Shown: positions 51,939-59,421, counted from the first letter of the stretch. The stretch: 64,000 nt of DNA from an uncultured Lachnospiraceae bacterium (GCA_910584845.1 CAJUDH010000011.1:1-64000); one strand, 5' to 3'. A program made the numbers and translations. Notes: generated by a model from the letters alone, not told the origin.

Positions 51939-52295
51939 TTAATCTATCACTCGTACACCTTCAACATAAATATTTATCCTGTCAACTTTCATGCCGGTGA
52001 ATTCTTCCACCTTGTATTTTACATTGGCCATAAGATTGTCCGCAACCGCACAAATACTGACCCCATATGCCACAATGACATGAAAAGCCAGGTTGATATG
52101 GTTATCTTCTATCTTTACATAAATCCCCTTGGTCAGGCTCTCCCTTTTCAGGAGCTTCACCAGGCCGTCTTTCATGCTTACCGCCGCCATCCCGACGATA
52201 CCAAAACATTCCACTGCCGTCACCCCTGCATAAAGCGCGACTACCTCGGAGCTAATCTGTATCTCACCCAGCTTATTATTTATGCGTCCTTTCAT
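51939..52295 (-). CDS. Asp23/Gls24-family protein (YloU type)
   Basis: A 118-residue cytoplasmic protein beginning KLGEIQISSEVVALYAGVTA and containing VECFGIVGMA, DNHINLAFHVIVAYG and NVKYKVEEFTGMKVDRINIY, as in the small YloU-like members next to fakA. The molecular role is uncertain; relatives affect membrane stress and envelope homeostasis. GGAGGGGGTTTA precedes the ATG. First gene of the asp23-fakA operon. Confidence 0.92.
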   Translation of the reverse strand: MKGRINNKLGEIQISSEVVALYAGVTAVECFGIVGMAAVSMKDGLVKLLKRESLTKGIYVKIEDNHINLAFHVIVAYGVSICAVADNLMANVKYKVEEFTGMKVDRINIYVEGVRVID

Positions 52296-52358
52296 TAAAC
52301 CCCCTCCATTTAAGTTTAACTTGCCTTCAAAACCCTTTTTCTGATCCTATATAGTTTC

Positions 52359-52386
52359 ATTATACCATTTTTCCCGAAAACCACAA
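52359..52386 (-). promoter_or_regulatory. Candidate promoter of the asp23-fakA operon
   Basis: On the minus strand TTGTGG (52386-52381), 16 bases, TATAAT (52364-52359), about 60 bases before the ATG. The 343-base gap between this operon and glnQ otherwise holds the glnQ terminator and GC-rich sequence without a gene. Confidence 0.55.
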
Positions 52387-52591
52387 CCGGAATTTTTCGG
52401 TGAGGGATTTTTTGGCGTTTCCCCATTATTTGGAAAAAAGCAAAACGCCGGTTTTGCCAGGCTCCCGCGCCAAAAAGCATTTGCCCCATATCATGGCACG
52501 GCGCATCGAAGGCCGGCCTGCTGTCCATTATCTGGCAGATATTGGCCCGATGCATGGGGCCGGGCAGCCTGTGGCGGCCGGGCACTTCCAC

Positions 52592-52628
52592 TGAAAACAA
52601 AAAAGGCCCTCAAAAGAAAGCCTTTTTG
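52592..52628 (-). terminator. Intrinsic terminator after glnQ
   Basis: On the minus strand AAAAAGGC and GGCCTTTTTT form the stem (loop about 10 bases) followed by GTTTT. Confidence 0.7.
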
Positions 52629-52638
52629 GTCTGCCTGC

Positions 52639-53373
52639 TCAAAGCACTTTATTCAAAAAATTGATCGTCCGTTCCTCCTGTGGGTTACCGAAAATCTCCT
52701 CCGGCGCCCCTTCCTCCACGATGTAGCCGTCGTCCATAAAAATCACCCGGTCGGCCACTTCCCTGGCAAACCCCATTTCATGGGTCACCACCACCATCGT
52801 CATGCCATCGGCGGCCAGCTGCTTCATAACTTCCAGCACTTCACCTACCATCTCCGGGTCTAATGCGCTGGTCGGCTCGTCAAACAGCATAATGTCGGGG
52901 TTCATGGCCAACGCCCGGGCTATGGCCACCCGCTGCTTCTGCCCGCCGGACAGCTGGCCCGGATAGGATTTCGCCTTGTCGGCCAGGCCCACCCGTTCCA
53001 ATAGGCCGGCAGCCTTTTTAGCCGCGTCCCCCTTATCCATTTTTTTCAGCTCCACCGGGGCCAAGGTAATGTTTTCCTGTACGGTTAAATGGGGGAACAG
53101 GTTAAAATGCTGAAAAACCATGCCGATATTTTCCCGCACTTTATTTATATTCGTATTGGGGTCGGAAATGGGATGGCCGTCCACAACCACCTCCCCGGCT
53201 GTGATACTTTCCAACCGGTTCAGGCACCGCAAAAAGGTACTTTTCCCGGATCCGGACGGGCCGATCAGGCAGACCACCTCCCCTTCCTCCACTTCCACAC
53301 TGATGCGTTTCAGCACTTCCAATTGCCCGAAATTTTTTTTCAGGTTATGGACTAAAATCTTCTTATCTCCCAT
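52639..53373 (-). CDS. glnQ: Polar amino-acid ABC transporter ATP-binding protein
   Basis: A 244-residue ATPase of the HisP/GlnQ family: Walker A GPSGSGKS (38-45), Q-loop VFQHFNLFPHLTV, signature LSGGQKQR, Walker B IMLFDEPTSALDPE and H-loop VTHEMGFA. The ATG at 53373 follows GAGGAGGTCTTCCT and lies inside the 3' end of the permease gene (11-base overlap). The cargo cannot be read from the ATPase; glutamine, cystine or another polar amino acid is possible. Confidence 0.93.
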   Translation of the reverse strand: MGDKKILVHNLKKNFGQLEVLKRISVEVEEGEVVCLIGPSGSGKSTFLRCLNRLESITAGEVVVDGHPISDPNTNINKVRENIGMVFQHFNLFPHLTVQENITLAPVELKKMDKGDAAKKAAGLLERVGLADKAKSYPGQLSGGQKQRVAIARALAMNPDIMLFDEPTSALDPEMVGEVLEVMKQLAADGMTMVVVTHEMGFAREVADRVIFMDDGYIVEEGAPEEIFGNPQEERTINFLNKVL

Positions 53374-54043
53374 AGGAAGACCTCCTCTCCACCAGCAAGG
53401 CAACCTTAGACAACAGGGTGCAGACCACCAGGTAAAACGCAGCGACTACCAGCCAAATGGCCATAACCCGGGAAGCGGAGTTTGCCGCGATAATCTTGCC
53501 GTTTTGCGTCAGCTCCCGGATCCCGATTACGGAAATCAAGGAAGTATCCTTCATGGAAATAATAAACTGGTTGATGATGGATGGGAGCATGGTGCGCAGC
53601 GCCTGCGGCAAAATAACTTTGCCCATGGCCTTGCCATAAGGGAGCCCTAAGCTGCGTGCAGCTTCCATCTGGCCTTTGTCTACCGCCTCGATGCCTCCCC
53701 GGATAATCTCCGCCATATAAGCCCCGGCGTTAAGGCTTAAGGTCACGGCGCCCGCCGTAAAATTCCCCCCGATATTGCCCCAGGCAAAACCGTAAGGGCG
53801 CAGCACCTGGCTAATGCCGTAAAATATAATCATAACCTGTACCATCAGGGGCGTGCCCCGGATAATATCAATATATACATTGGCGATTAATTTTAACGGG
53901 CCGATCCCCGACACTTTAAAAAGCCCGAAAATCACCCCTAAAACCGTAGCGCAGACCAGGGAAACCGCCGTCAGCTTCACCGTTGCCCAAAGGGCTATGC
54001 AAAAGGACGGGAAATATTGCACAAGAACTTCAAAAAAGACCAT
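53363..54043 (-). CDS. glnP: Polar amino-acid ABC transporter permease
   Basis: A 226-residue permease with about five helices. The family motifs are YIDIIRGTPLMVQVMIIFYG, GAYMAEIIRGGIEAVDKGQM, EAARSLGLPYGKAMGKVILP and INQFIISMKDTSLISVIG. AAAGGTGATGGTAAA precedes the ATG. It follows the binding-protein gene after 124 bases that contain a strong hairpin. Confidence 0.93.
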   Translation of the reverse strand: MVFFEVLVQYFPSFCIALWATVKLTAVSLVCATVLGVIFGLFKVSGIGPLKLIANVYIDIIRGTPLMVQVMIIFYGISQVLRPYGFAWGNIGGNFTAGAVTLSLNAGAYMAEIIRGGIEAVDKGQMEAARSLGLPYGKAMGKVILPQALRTMLPSIINQFIISMKDTSLISVIGIRELTQNGKIIAANSASRVMAIWLVVAAFYLVVCTLLSKVALLVERRSSYGR

Positions 54044-54092
54044 TTTACCATCACCTTTATGTTTTAATCTTCGTGTAGCGTTTAAACCTTTT

Positions 54093-54122
54093 AGCCGTTA
54101 CGGCCCGCTAGCCGTAACGGCT
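54093..54122. repeat. Strong hairpin between the binding-protein and permease genes
   Basis: AGCCGTTACGGC pairs perfectly with GCCGTAACGGCT (12 bp, 6-base loop). No T-run follows on the minus strand. Such hairpins between glnH-like and glnP-like genes often protect the upstream message and raise the level of the binding protein; this is inferred. Confidence 0.6.
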
Positions 54123-54167
54123 TGCCTTTCCCGCCCATTTTTACATGGCCGGCAAAAACCGGGGAAA

Positions 54168-55013
54168 TTATTTTGAAATATAGGTATTCAGGATCTCGTC
54201 ATATTTGCCGCTGTCTTTCATGTTTTTCAAACCGGCGTCAAACATTTCCAAAAGTTCGGTATTTTGCCCTTTCAATACGGCAAAACCATAAGAATTCCCA
54301 TGTTCCATGTCAAGGGGCATCTTAAAGGCAGTCCCCCGGGAAATCTCGTAGCCCAGCACCGGATAGTCTTCAAAACAAGCTACGGAATTGCCTGCCAGTA
54401 CGTCTTGATACATGCTGGAGGAATCTTCAAACTGCATAATCGTAAATCCATACTGGTCTGCAATGGACTCGGCAAAGGTGCACCCTTCCGTGCCAATCTT
54501 TGCCGCAACCGTCTTGCCGTTTAAATCGTCATAAGAGGCAATATCGGAATCTGCATTTACCGCCATGCCCACGCCGGAATCATAATAGGGCTCGGAAAAA
54601 TCATACTTTTCTTTCCTGGCATCCGTAATCGACATCCCGGCAATCACCCCGTCGTATTCCCCTGCTTCCAGCCCGGTGGTAGCAGCCGAGAACCCAGCAA
54701 CCACCAATTCATACTCAAAGCCCTGGTCTTCTGCGATGGCTTTGAGCAAATCCAGGTCAATCCCCACCATCTCGCCGTTGTCATCCTCGAACTCGAAAGG
54801 TGCAAAGGTGGTATCTGTGGCAATCTTATACACCTTCCCCGAATCCCCTTTATCTTCTGTCCCGGCATCCGCCGCCGTGGTGTCCTCTGCTTTTGACGTG
54901 CTTGCCGCCGTAGTATCCTGCGCGGTTGTCGGCTCGGCCGCGGCGCCGCCACACCCGCTTAAAGAAACCGCCATCAAAACCGCCATGGTCATCGCTGTCA
55001 TTTTCCTCTTCAT
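54168..55013 (-). CDS. glnH: Polar amino-acid ABC transporter binding lipoprotein
   Basis: A 281-residue lipoprotein with a signal peptide ending LSGC (Cys21) and a Thr/Ala/Asp-rich linker of about 35 residues. The SBP_bac_3 domain starts at YKIATDTTFAPFEFEDDNGE and includes GIDLDLLKAIAEDQGFEYEL, AGMSITDARKEKYDFSEPYY and GTEGCTFAESIADQYG. Family 3 proteins bind polar amino acids; the exact ligand is open. ATTGAGGAGGAAAAATT precedes the ATG. It is first in glnH-glnP-glnQ, but its presumed promoter lies almost 600 bases upstream beyond two terminators. Confidence 0.92.
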   Translation of the reverse strand: MKRKMTAMTMAVLMAVSLSGCGGAAAEPTTAQDTTAASTSKAEDTTAADAGTEDKGDSGKVYKIATDTTFAPFEFEDDNGEMVGIDLDLLKAIAEDQGFEYELVVAGFSAATTGLEAGEYDGVIAGMSITDARKEKYDFSEPYYDSGVGMAVNADSDIASYDDLNGKTVAAKIGTEGCTFAESIADQYGFTIMQFEDSSSMYQDVLAGNSVACFEDYPVLGYEISRGTAFKMPLDMEHGNSYGFAVLKGQNTELLEMFDAGLKNMKDSGKYDEILNTYISK

Positions 55014-55361
55014 AATTTTTCCTCCTCAATAATAAAATAGGTGGCTTTACGGGATGCCCGTGTCCATTGGGGGGGCAGCTTCCGGCACTGCCCTGCCGCC
55101 CTGTGAAAGCCGGCTGGCCGCGCCTGCGGCGCCGGCCCAATCGCAGCCGGTATCCCTGTTTTGGCCTATGGCCCTTGCCCGTACCTGCTTGCCCGTCCGG
55201 TATCCGTGGGACGGTCCATGCAAGCACGGCCGTATATGGCTGCCGGCCGGGGCTTTCACAGGGACAAAGGGTCCGATGAACCGGACCCTTGCGCCGGAGC
55301 GCGTCTGCGTCAGCAGACATTTCCCTTAGGCGCGAAGTGCGCATCCCCCGGAGGGTTTTTG
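55014..55361. other. GC-rich leader region of the glnHPQ operon
   Basis: No gene. It contains a 13-bp inverted repeat with distant arms (CCCTGTGAAAGCC 55099-55111 and GGCTTTCACAGGG 55251-55263) and a 9-bp hairpin (AAGGGTCCG/CGGACCCTT, 55266-55291). Open frames here have no ribosome-binding sites. The sequence would be part of the transcribed leader if the promoter at 55582-55610 serves glnH. Confidence 0.5.
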
Positions 55362-55388
55362 CTTTATAGGGCGCAATTTCCTATAAAG
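55362..55388 (-). repeat. Post-terminator repeat element, copy B
   Basis: On the minus strand CTTTATAGGAAATTGCG then CCCTATAAAG, a near-perfect hairpin with the core TAGGAAATTGCG. A GC-rich block with CTCCGGGGGATGCGCAC follows. It directly follows the terminator at 55390-55417. Confidence 0.7.
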
Positions 55389-55389
55389 T

Positions 55390-55417
55390 AAAAAAGAATC
55401 CTGCTCTGCAGGATTCT
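55390..55417 (-). terminator. Intrinsic terminator in the glnHPQ leader (second)
   Basis: On the minus strand AGAATCCTGC pairs perfectly with GCAGGATTCT (3-base loop) and is followed by TTTTTTAC. It lies between the leader promoter and glnH. Confidence 0.8.
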
Positions 55418-55486
55418 CCGCCTGCGGCGGGTCGCTTCAGCGACATAATTCCTTTCCGCCGCAGTGCGATCCCCGCGGAGCGTTTT

Positions 55487-55515
55487 GTATCATAGGACGC
55501 ACTTTCCTATGATAC
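55487..55515 (-). repeat. Post-terminator repeat element, copy A
   Basis: On the minus strand GTATCATAGG-AAAGTGCGT-CCTATGATAC, a 10-bp perfect stem with the core TAGGAAAGTGCG. A GC-rich block with CTCCGCGGGGATCGCAC follows, closely similar to that after copy B. It directly follows the terminator at 55516-55546. Confidence 0.7.
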
Positions 55516-55546
55516 AAAAAAAGACAACGCTAAGAAAGCGATGTCT
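55516..55546 (-). terminator. Intrinsic terminator in the glnHPQ leader (first)
   Basis: On the minus strand AGACATCGCT pairs with AGCGTTGTCT (one mismatch, 5-base loop) and is followed by TTTTTTT. It lies only about 35-60 bases after the promoter at 55582-55610. Confidence 0.8.
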
Positions 55547-55581
55547 TCGTTGACTATGGGCCCGCATAAGCCATGAAAGGG

Positions 55582-55610
55582 ATTTTAGCACAAAGTGCCG
55601 TCAAAGTCAA
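55582..55610 (-). promoter_or_regulatory. Sigma-A promoter of the glnHPQ leader
   Basis: On the minus strand TTGACT (55610-55605), 17 bases, TAAAAT (55587-55582). The transcript would meet a strong terminator after about 60 bases. A short reading frame ATGGCTTATGCGGGCCCATAG lies between them but has no clear ribosome-binding site. Confidence 0.65.
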
Positions 55611-55734
55611 GCAATTGTTGCCATCACAATAAAAAGATTGTTGCTTCCGGCTGGCTAAAGCCAATGCCAAATCCGGCCCTTCGGCAAATGGCAGCGGAAT
55701 CTTTTTCAAAATAGGCCAAAACCTTAATTTCTGC

Positions 55735-55763
55735 TTGCCAAATCCCTAATTATCTGTTATTAT
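55735..55763 (+). promoter_or_regulatory. Sigma-A promoter of rpmB
   Basis: TTGCCA (55735-55740), 17 bases, TATTAT (55758-55763), about 55 bases before the start codon. Confidence 0.65.
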
Positions 55764-55818
55764 AGCTATGTTGTGTTTTCCTTACAGAAAGCGAATCGTG
55801 ATATAAGGAGGTGTAATC

Positions 55819-56004
55819 GTGGCTAAATGTTCCATTTGTCAGAAGGCTGCTCATTTCGGAAATAATGTGAGCCATTCCCATAGAAGGTCCAATGCGATCT
55901 GGAAAGCGAACGTCAAGTCTGTCAGGGTAAAAGTAAATGGCGGTACAAAAAAGATGTACGTGTGTACTTCTTGCCTGCGTTCCGGTTTAGTAGAAAGGGC
56001 ATAA
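55819..56004 (+). CDS. rpmB: 50S ribosomal protein L28
   Basis: A 61-residue ribosomal protein starting MAKCSICQKAAHFGNNVSHS. It is the zinc-binding (C+) form, with CSIC near the N-terminus and CTSC near the C-terminus. The rest (SNAIWKANVKSVRVKVNGGT) is typical. The start is a GTG at 55819 preceded by AAGGAGGTGTAATC. As in many Firmicutes it is divergent from the asp23-fakA-recG block, but here the glnHPQ operon lies between them. Confidence 0.97.
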   Translation: MAKCSICQKAAHFGNNVSHSHRRSNAIWKANVKSVRVKVNGGTKKMYVCTSCLRSGLVERA

Positions 56005-56016
56005 GTAAATAAGAGA

Positions 56017-56072
56017 GCCGTATATACGAAGGAATGCGCCATAAGGCGCATTCCTTCGTATATACGGCTTTA
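56017..56072 (+). terminator. Perfect 24-bp hairpin terminator after rpmB
   Basis: Arms at 56017-56040 and 56045-56068 are perfectly complementary over 24 bases with a 4-base ATAA loop, followed by TTTATTGT on the plus strand. It also lies just downstream of the convergent small membrane-protein gene and may act on both strands. Confidence 0.85.
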
Positions 56073-56082
56073 TTGTCCCCGT

Positions 56083-56220
56083 TTAGCAGCAAAATAAATG
56101 ATACCCTAAGGCCAAACAGGCGACAATAAAGATCAAAGTTGACAAAGTTTCCGGAATAAACAACAGAAGCGCCATCCCCATGCCAAAGCAAAACAGCATC
56201 AATCCACATACCCGTTTCAT
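56083..56220 (-). CDS. Small membrane protein of 45 residues
   Basis: From an ATG at 56220 with GGCGGAGGGTGCC upstream, the minus strand reads MKRVCGLMLFCFGMGMALLL, then FIPETLSTLIFIVACLALGY and HLFCC, followed by TAA. Two hydrophobic helices joined by a short loop fill the protein, with Cys at both ends. Similar tiny MKRxCGxxLxxFxxGM... proteins with a GYxLFCC end are, from memory, common in Clostridia; no function is known to me. It is convergent with rpmB, and 141 bases separate it from gerW upstream. Confidence 0.75.
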   Translation of the reverse strand: MKRVCGLMLFCFGMGMALLLFIPETLSTLIFIVACLALGYHLFCC

Positions 56221-56361
56221 GGCACCCTCCGCCTATTGCCACCGTTTACCTTAGTATATGCAGCAATTGAAACATCCATGCCCGGGGCGTGTCTGAAAAT
56301 TTATCCCCTGCGGCTGTTTTCAAGCACCCCTAAAACATGCCGTTGCCCCAATGCCCGCCCA

Positions 56362-56760
56362 TTAGCCCACGTCTTCGCCGGCCATCTCCTGGGCAGCTTT
56401 CATGGCATCCGGGGAAATCTTCTTTTTCTTGCCGTCTGTAAATTTATTGACCAGGTCCGGCACCATATCCAGCACTTTGGTCACTGCGTCTTGTTGTTTG
56501 ACGTTGACTAGCTTGGTCACGCCATTTTGGATGACCAGCACGGCGCTGGGGCTCATTTTCGCGCTCATCCCGCCTCCCCCGTTACATTTGGCGTTATTGG
56601 CAAAGGAGCCTGCCCCCATGCCACAAGTAACGTCTACCAGAGGGAGGATAATGGCGTCGTCGATTTTTACGGCCTCCCCCACAACGGTTTTTGTAGTTAC
56701 AAAATGGTCCATACCTTTAAATAGGGCTTCCACTGTCATGGCAAAATGATTTTCTGACAT
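56362..56760 (-). CDS. GerW/YtfJ-family sporulation protein
   Basis: A 132-residue protein. The conserved parts are VEALFKGMDHFVTTKTVVGE, AIILPLVDVTCGMGAGSFAN, GGGGMSAKMSPSAVLVIQNG and VTKLVNVKQQDAVTKVLDMV, as in YtfJ/GerW. In Bacillus this protein is made during sporulation and is needed for normal spore germination. CATAAGGAGGTAATTT is a very strong ribosome-binding site. It is the last gene of the long operon from yicC, 11 bases after the DUF2953-like gene. Confidence 0.93.
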   Translation of the reverse strand: MSENHFAMTVEALFKGMDHFVTTKTVVGEAVKIDDAIILPLVDVTCGMGAGSFANNAKCNGGGGMSAKMSPSAVLVIQNGVTKLVNVKQQDAVTKVLDMVPDLVNKFTDGKKKKISPDAMKAAQEMAGEDVG

Positions 56761-56771
56761 AAATTACCTCC

Positions 56772-57773
56772 TTATGCTTTCAGACATTTTTTCAGCAATG
56801 TCCTGAAATTCTTATCAAACAGCATCCTGGCCCCCAAAACGAGCATGGTTGCTATCCGGACTTTCCCCTTTACCTTCCCCTCCCCCTTCAGCACGGCTTC
56901 CCCGAACACGGGAACCAGCTCTACCTGGCCGGCATACAGGCCATAGAACGGGCTTATATAAGCCAGTACCTGGCCGGTGGTATAAGGGTCGTCAAACCCA
57001 AACCACACCTTCCCGGATACCTTCCGGGGAAGGGTATGTTTTAGTAGCCGCTTCAACTGCCGAATCAGCAGGCGGAACGTACGGTGGTTTTTCTCGTCAC
57101 AGAGAAATTTCCAGATTTTTTTCTTCCTTTTCTTCAATAACCGCAGCTTTACCTGGATCCTGTGAACTTTCGCTTTCAGTTTATCACAAAACTTCTGGAT
57201 TGAAAATCCCCGGCGCCGCTTTCGTTTCTTTTTTTTATGCGGTTTTAAACCTTCTTCCATGGCAGGGGGTTTGGGTGTTTCCCCTTCCTTTTCCTTTTTG
57301 AAATCCTCCTCCCCCCCCACAGGCCCTTTGGCTTTGGGGGAAGTTTCTTTTCCGGCCCCCGCCCCTTCTTTGCAAGGCCCGCCCGCCTGGGAAGGCCCTT
57401 TCGCCCCGGGCTTACCTTCCTCTCCCAAAGCCTCTTCGCCACTGGGTGGCCCTTTGGCGTTTTCCCCCCCTTTGGCCTTATCCGGTCCTTGCCCCCCGCC
57501 AAAGGCTTTTTCCATCCCAAAAACCGGAAAGCCCAATACCCGCACAGCCAGCGTCAGCTTTTCCTCATATGCGGCCCTGGCAGCCAGCACCGGGAATAAC
57601 CAGTTGACCTTGATCAAACCCTTTGGCTCGCCATAATAGCTGCCACTCACCTGATAACGGACCGGAACCAGCAAAAGTAACAGGGCCACCAAAAGCAAAA
57701 GCCCCAGGATCCCCAACAGGACAAGGCCTATGGCCTTCAATATCCCCCATACAAATATTACGGCAGCCAACAT
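56772..57773 (-). CDS. DUF2953-like membrane protein with a Pro/Gly/Lys-rich insert
   Basis: About 333 residues. One N-terminal helix (AIGLVLLGILGLLLLVALLL) precedes a beta-rich part (VPVRYQVSGSYYGEPKGLIK). Residues about 95-205 are a low-complexity linker rich in Gly, Pro, Lys and Glu, ending in the basic HKKKKRKRRRGF. The C-terminal 130 residues (KVSGKVWFGFDDPYTTGQVL, YGLYAGQVELVPVFGEAVLK) match DUF2953. In spore formers this family sits next to ytfJ/gerW, as here. The ATG at 57773 has GGTGTGGAGA upstream. The role is unknown; a sporulation or envelope link is inferred from position. Confidence 0.8.
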   Translation of the reverse strand: MLAAVIFVWGILKAIGLVLLGILGLLLLVALLLLLVPVRYQVSGSYYGEPKGLIKVNWLFPVLAARAAYEEKLTLAVRVLGFPVFGMEKAFGGGQGPDKAKGGENAKGPPSGEEALGEEGKPGAKGPSQAGGPCKEGAGAGKETSPKAKGPVGGEEDFKKEKEGETPKPPAMEEGLKPHKKKKRKRRRGFSIQKFCDKLKAKVHRIQVKLRLLKKRKKKIWKFLCDEKNHRTFRLLIRQLKRLLKHTLPRKVSGKVWFGFDDPYTTGQVLAYISPFYGLYAGQVELVPVFGEAVLKGEGKVKGKVRIATMLVLGARMLFDKNFRTLLKKCLKA

Positions 57774-57782
57774 TCTCCACAC

Positions 57783-58109
57783 CTATTGTTTTCCTGTATT
57801 GAAATTCTTAATCATATCCGAAAGGCAAAATCCCCCTGTTTCCCGGTAGAGGTCGTCCACAATTTGCCGCGCCACCTCCATCGCCTCCCAATATGTAACC
57901 GCAATCCCCACAACCAGGGTTTCCTGTTCTTTTTCGGGCAGCAGCTGCCATATGGCAGAAGGGATGATGTCCAGCACATTTTTCGGGTTCCCCGGCGGCA
58001 AAATCAAGTAAACTTCCGGCTGCAGCTTCCCCTCCCGCAGTTTATCCATAATCTCGTCCCGATGCCTTTTTGCTTTTTCCCCCACGTACAGGCACTCACA
58101 CCAGTTCAT
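57783..58109 (-). CDS. Conserved small protein of unknown function in the gerW operon
   Basis: A 108-residue soluble protein starting MNWCECLYVGEKAKRHRDEI, with LQPEVYLILPPGNPKNVLDI and TLVVGIAVTYWEAMEVARQI. No membrane segment. The ATG at 58109 has GGAGAGCGATGGTT upstream and lies within the 3' end of the preceding gene; an ATG at 58115 is an alternative. No family recognised. Overlap on one side and 9 bases on the other tie it to its neighbours in expression. Confidence 0.8.
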   Translation of the reverse strand: MNWCECLYVGEKAKRHRDEIMDKLREGKLQPEVYLILPPGNPKNVLDIIPSAIWQLLPEKEQETLVVGIAVTYWEAMEVARQIVDDLYRETGGFCLSDMIKNFNTGKQ

Positions 58110-59421
58110 AACCATCGCTCTCCATCATCTGATGCAACAGCTCCAGGCAGGTTTCTTTTTCAGCCGGATCCGAACAGCATCCCAGGCTGTCTTTGATATA
58201 GCCTTGTATTTCTTTCGGCGAGTGGAAAAACACCGGCAGGCTGGAAAGGGCCATCGCCATTATGGCCCGCGCCACCGGCTTTTGGACAGAGGCTAATACC
58301 GGCTCCAATTGGGAGAAGAACCTGTCCGATGCCTTATCCACATCCTCACGGCTGGCGCTGCCTAAGACCTGCCTTTCCTCCAAGGACGCAAAATCGCTGG
58401 TGGACATCAGCCTTTCCACCAGCCGGGCCCGTCTGGCCGTCTGGTGGTCTAGGGGCTGGTATTCCCAGGACAGGTCCAGCCGCTGGTACTCTTCGTCGTA
58501 TTTTTCCTGAACCCCTTCCAGCCCTTCCAGTTCTTTCTCCAGCCCTTGGGGGGCCTGCCTCCCCCCATTTTGGTAATGATGCCACAGGCTGCCTAAAATC
58601 TTGTAGGCATGGCCCTTTTCCGCCGCATCCTGCAGGGCGGAGCCCTTGGTCAGATAGAGGATATACAAATCATTGGCCATTTCCTGGACGGCTAAGATGC
58701 ATTCCGACTCATCGGCCAAAAATGCGCCCGCCTGCCCGATCTTCTCCTGGGCCCCCTGGTATAAGCCTTTCTCCGCCCCTTTAAAAGGCAGGCTTTCCAG
58801 CTCCCTTAACAAACCGTCCAAATCAGGGTAGCTTTCCCGGCGCTCCCGGCTTAATTCCAGCATGCAGCCGCTTCGCAGCAAATACATTACTTCCTCTAAT
58901 CCGGCCGGGTCCGAACCAATATAAGACGTCAGCGCCTCATGGACCAGGCTATAAAACTTCCGGCGGGTAAACCGGACGGGCAATTGCCTGACAATCTGCT
59001 GGATCCGCTGGTTTTGGATGGCTGGCTCCTTTGTGGAAGACAGGTAACGCATGAGGTTGCCGACAAACTCATCCTCATTTACCTCCATCGGGGGAAGGCC
59101 CTGGACAAAACGCCTCTCCAGCCGGTTCCATGCATATTCGTATACCTGAAATGCATCTGTAAATGCAACTACGGTTTCCATCCTTTTTCCAAGCTGCTGC
59201 CGAAAAAGCCCCAGCTCTTTTTCTGCCTCCTCTTCCGGCTGGCTTTCTTCCAAAAACGCCCCCAAAAGCCCCATAAAATGCTTTTCCGTTTCCTGGCGCC
59301 ATCCTTGCCTGCCTTCACCCGAAAGGGGCATCTGCTCCAAAAACATATACGCATTTAAAGCCAGCCTTGACAACGCATAGCCGTAAGACACCGATGCCTG
59401 TTTCCTCCAGTTATATGCCAT
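58096..59421 (-). CDS. Large helical protein of unknown function in the gerW operon
   Basis: A 441-residue soluble, mostly alpha-helical protein beginning MAYNWRKQASVSYGYALSRL. It is rich in Glu, Gln and Leu, with long helices (EAEKELGLFRQQLGKRMETV; ELEGLEGVQEKYDEEYQRLD). There is no signal peptide or membrane segment. Its stop overlaps the next gene by 14 bases, and it follows cinA by 16. I do not recognise the family. With the following 108-residue protein and the DUF2953-like protein it forms a conserved-looking trio before gerW. Confidence 0.8.
   Translation of the reverse strand: MAYNWRKQASVSYGYALSRLALNAYMFLEQMPLSGEGRQGWRQETEKHFMGLLGAFLEESQPEEEAEKELGLFRQQLGKRMETVVAFTDAFQVYEYAWNRLERRFVQGLPPMEVNEDEFVGNLMRYLSSTKEPAIQNQRIQQIVRQLPVRFTRRKFYSLVHEALTSYIGSDPAGLEEVMYLLRSGCMLELSRERRESYPDLDGLLRELESLPFKGAEKGLYQGAQEKIGQAGAFLADESECILAVQEMANDLYILYLTKGSALQDAAEKGHAYKILGSLWHHYQNGGRQAPQGLEKELEGLEGVQEKYDEEYQRLDLSWEYQPLDHQTARRARLVERLMSTSDFASLEERQVLGSASREDVDKASDRFFSQLEPVLASVQKPVARAIMAMALSSLPVFFHSPKEIQGYIKDSLGCCSDPAEKETCLELLHQMMESDGYELV

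Noticed and set aside
55516..55610. Structured RNA in the glnHPQ leader as a tRNA or known riboswitch
   Set aside because: No cloverleaf, T-box sequence or recognisable aptamer core; only a promoter and a terminator hairpin can be supported.
55922..56242. 106-codon open frame on the minus strand opposite rpmB
   Set aside because: It runs antisense through rpmB and its terminator; the better supported gene in this place is the 45-residue frame at 56083-56220.
57245..57520. Separate Lys/Gly/Pro-rich gene on the minus strand
   Set aside because: It is another frame of the low-complexity linker in the DUF2953-like gene and has no start signal.
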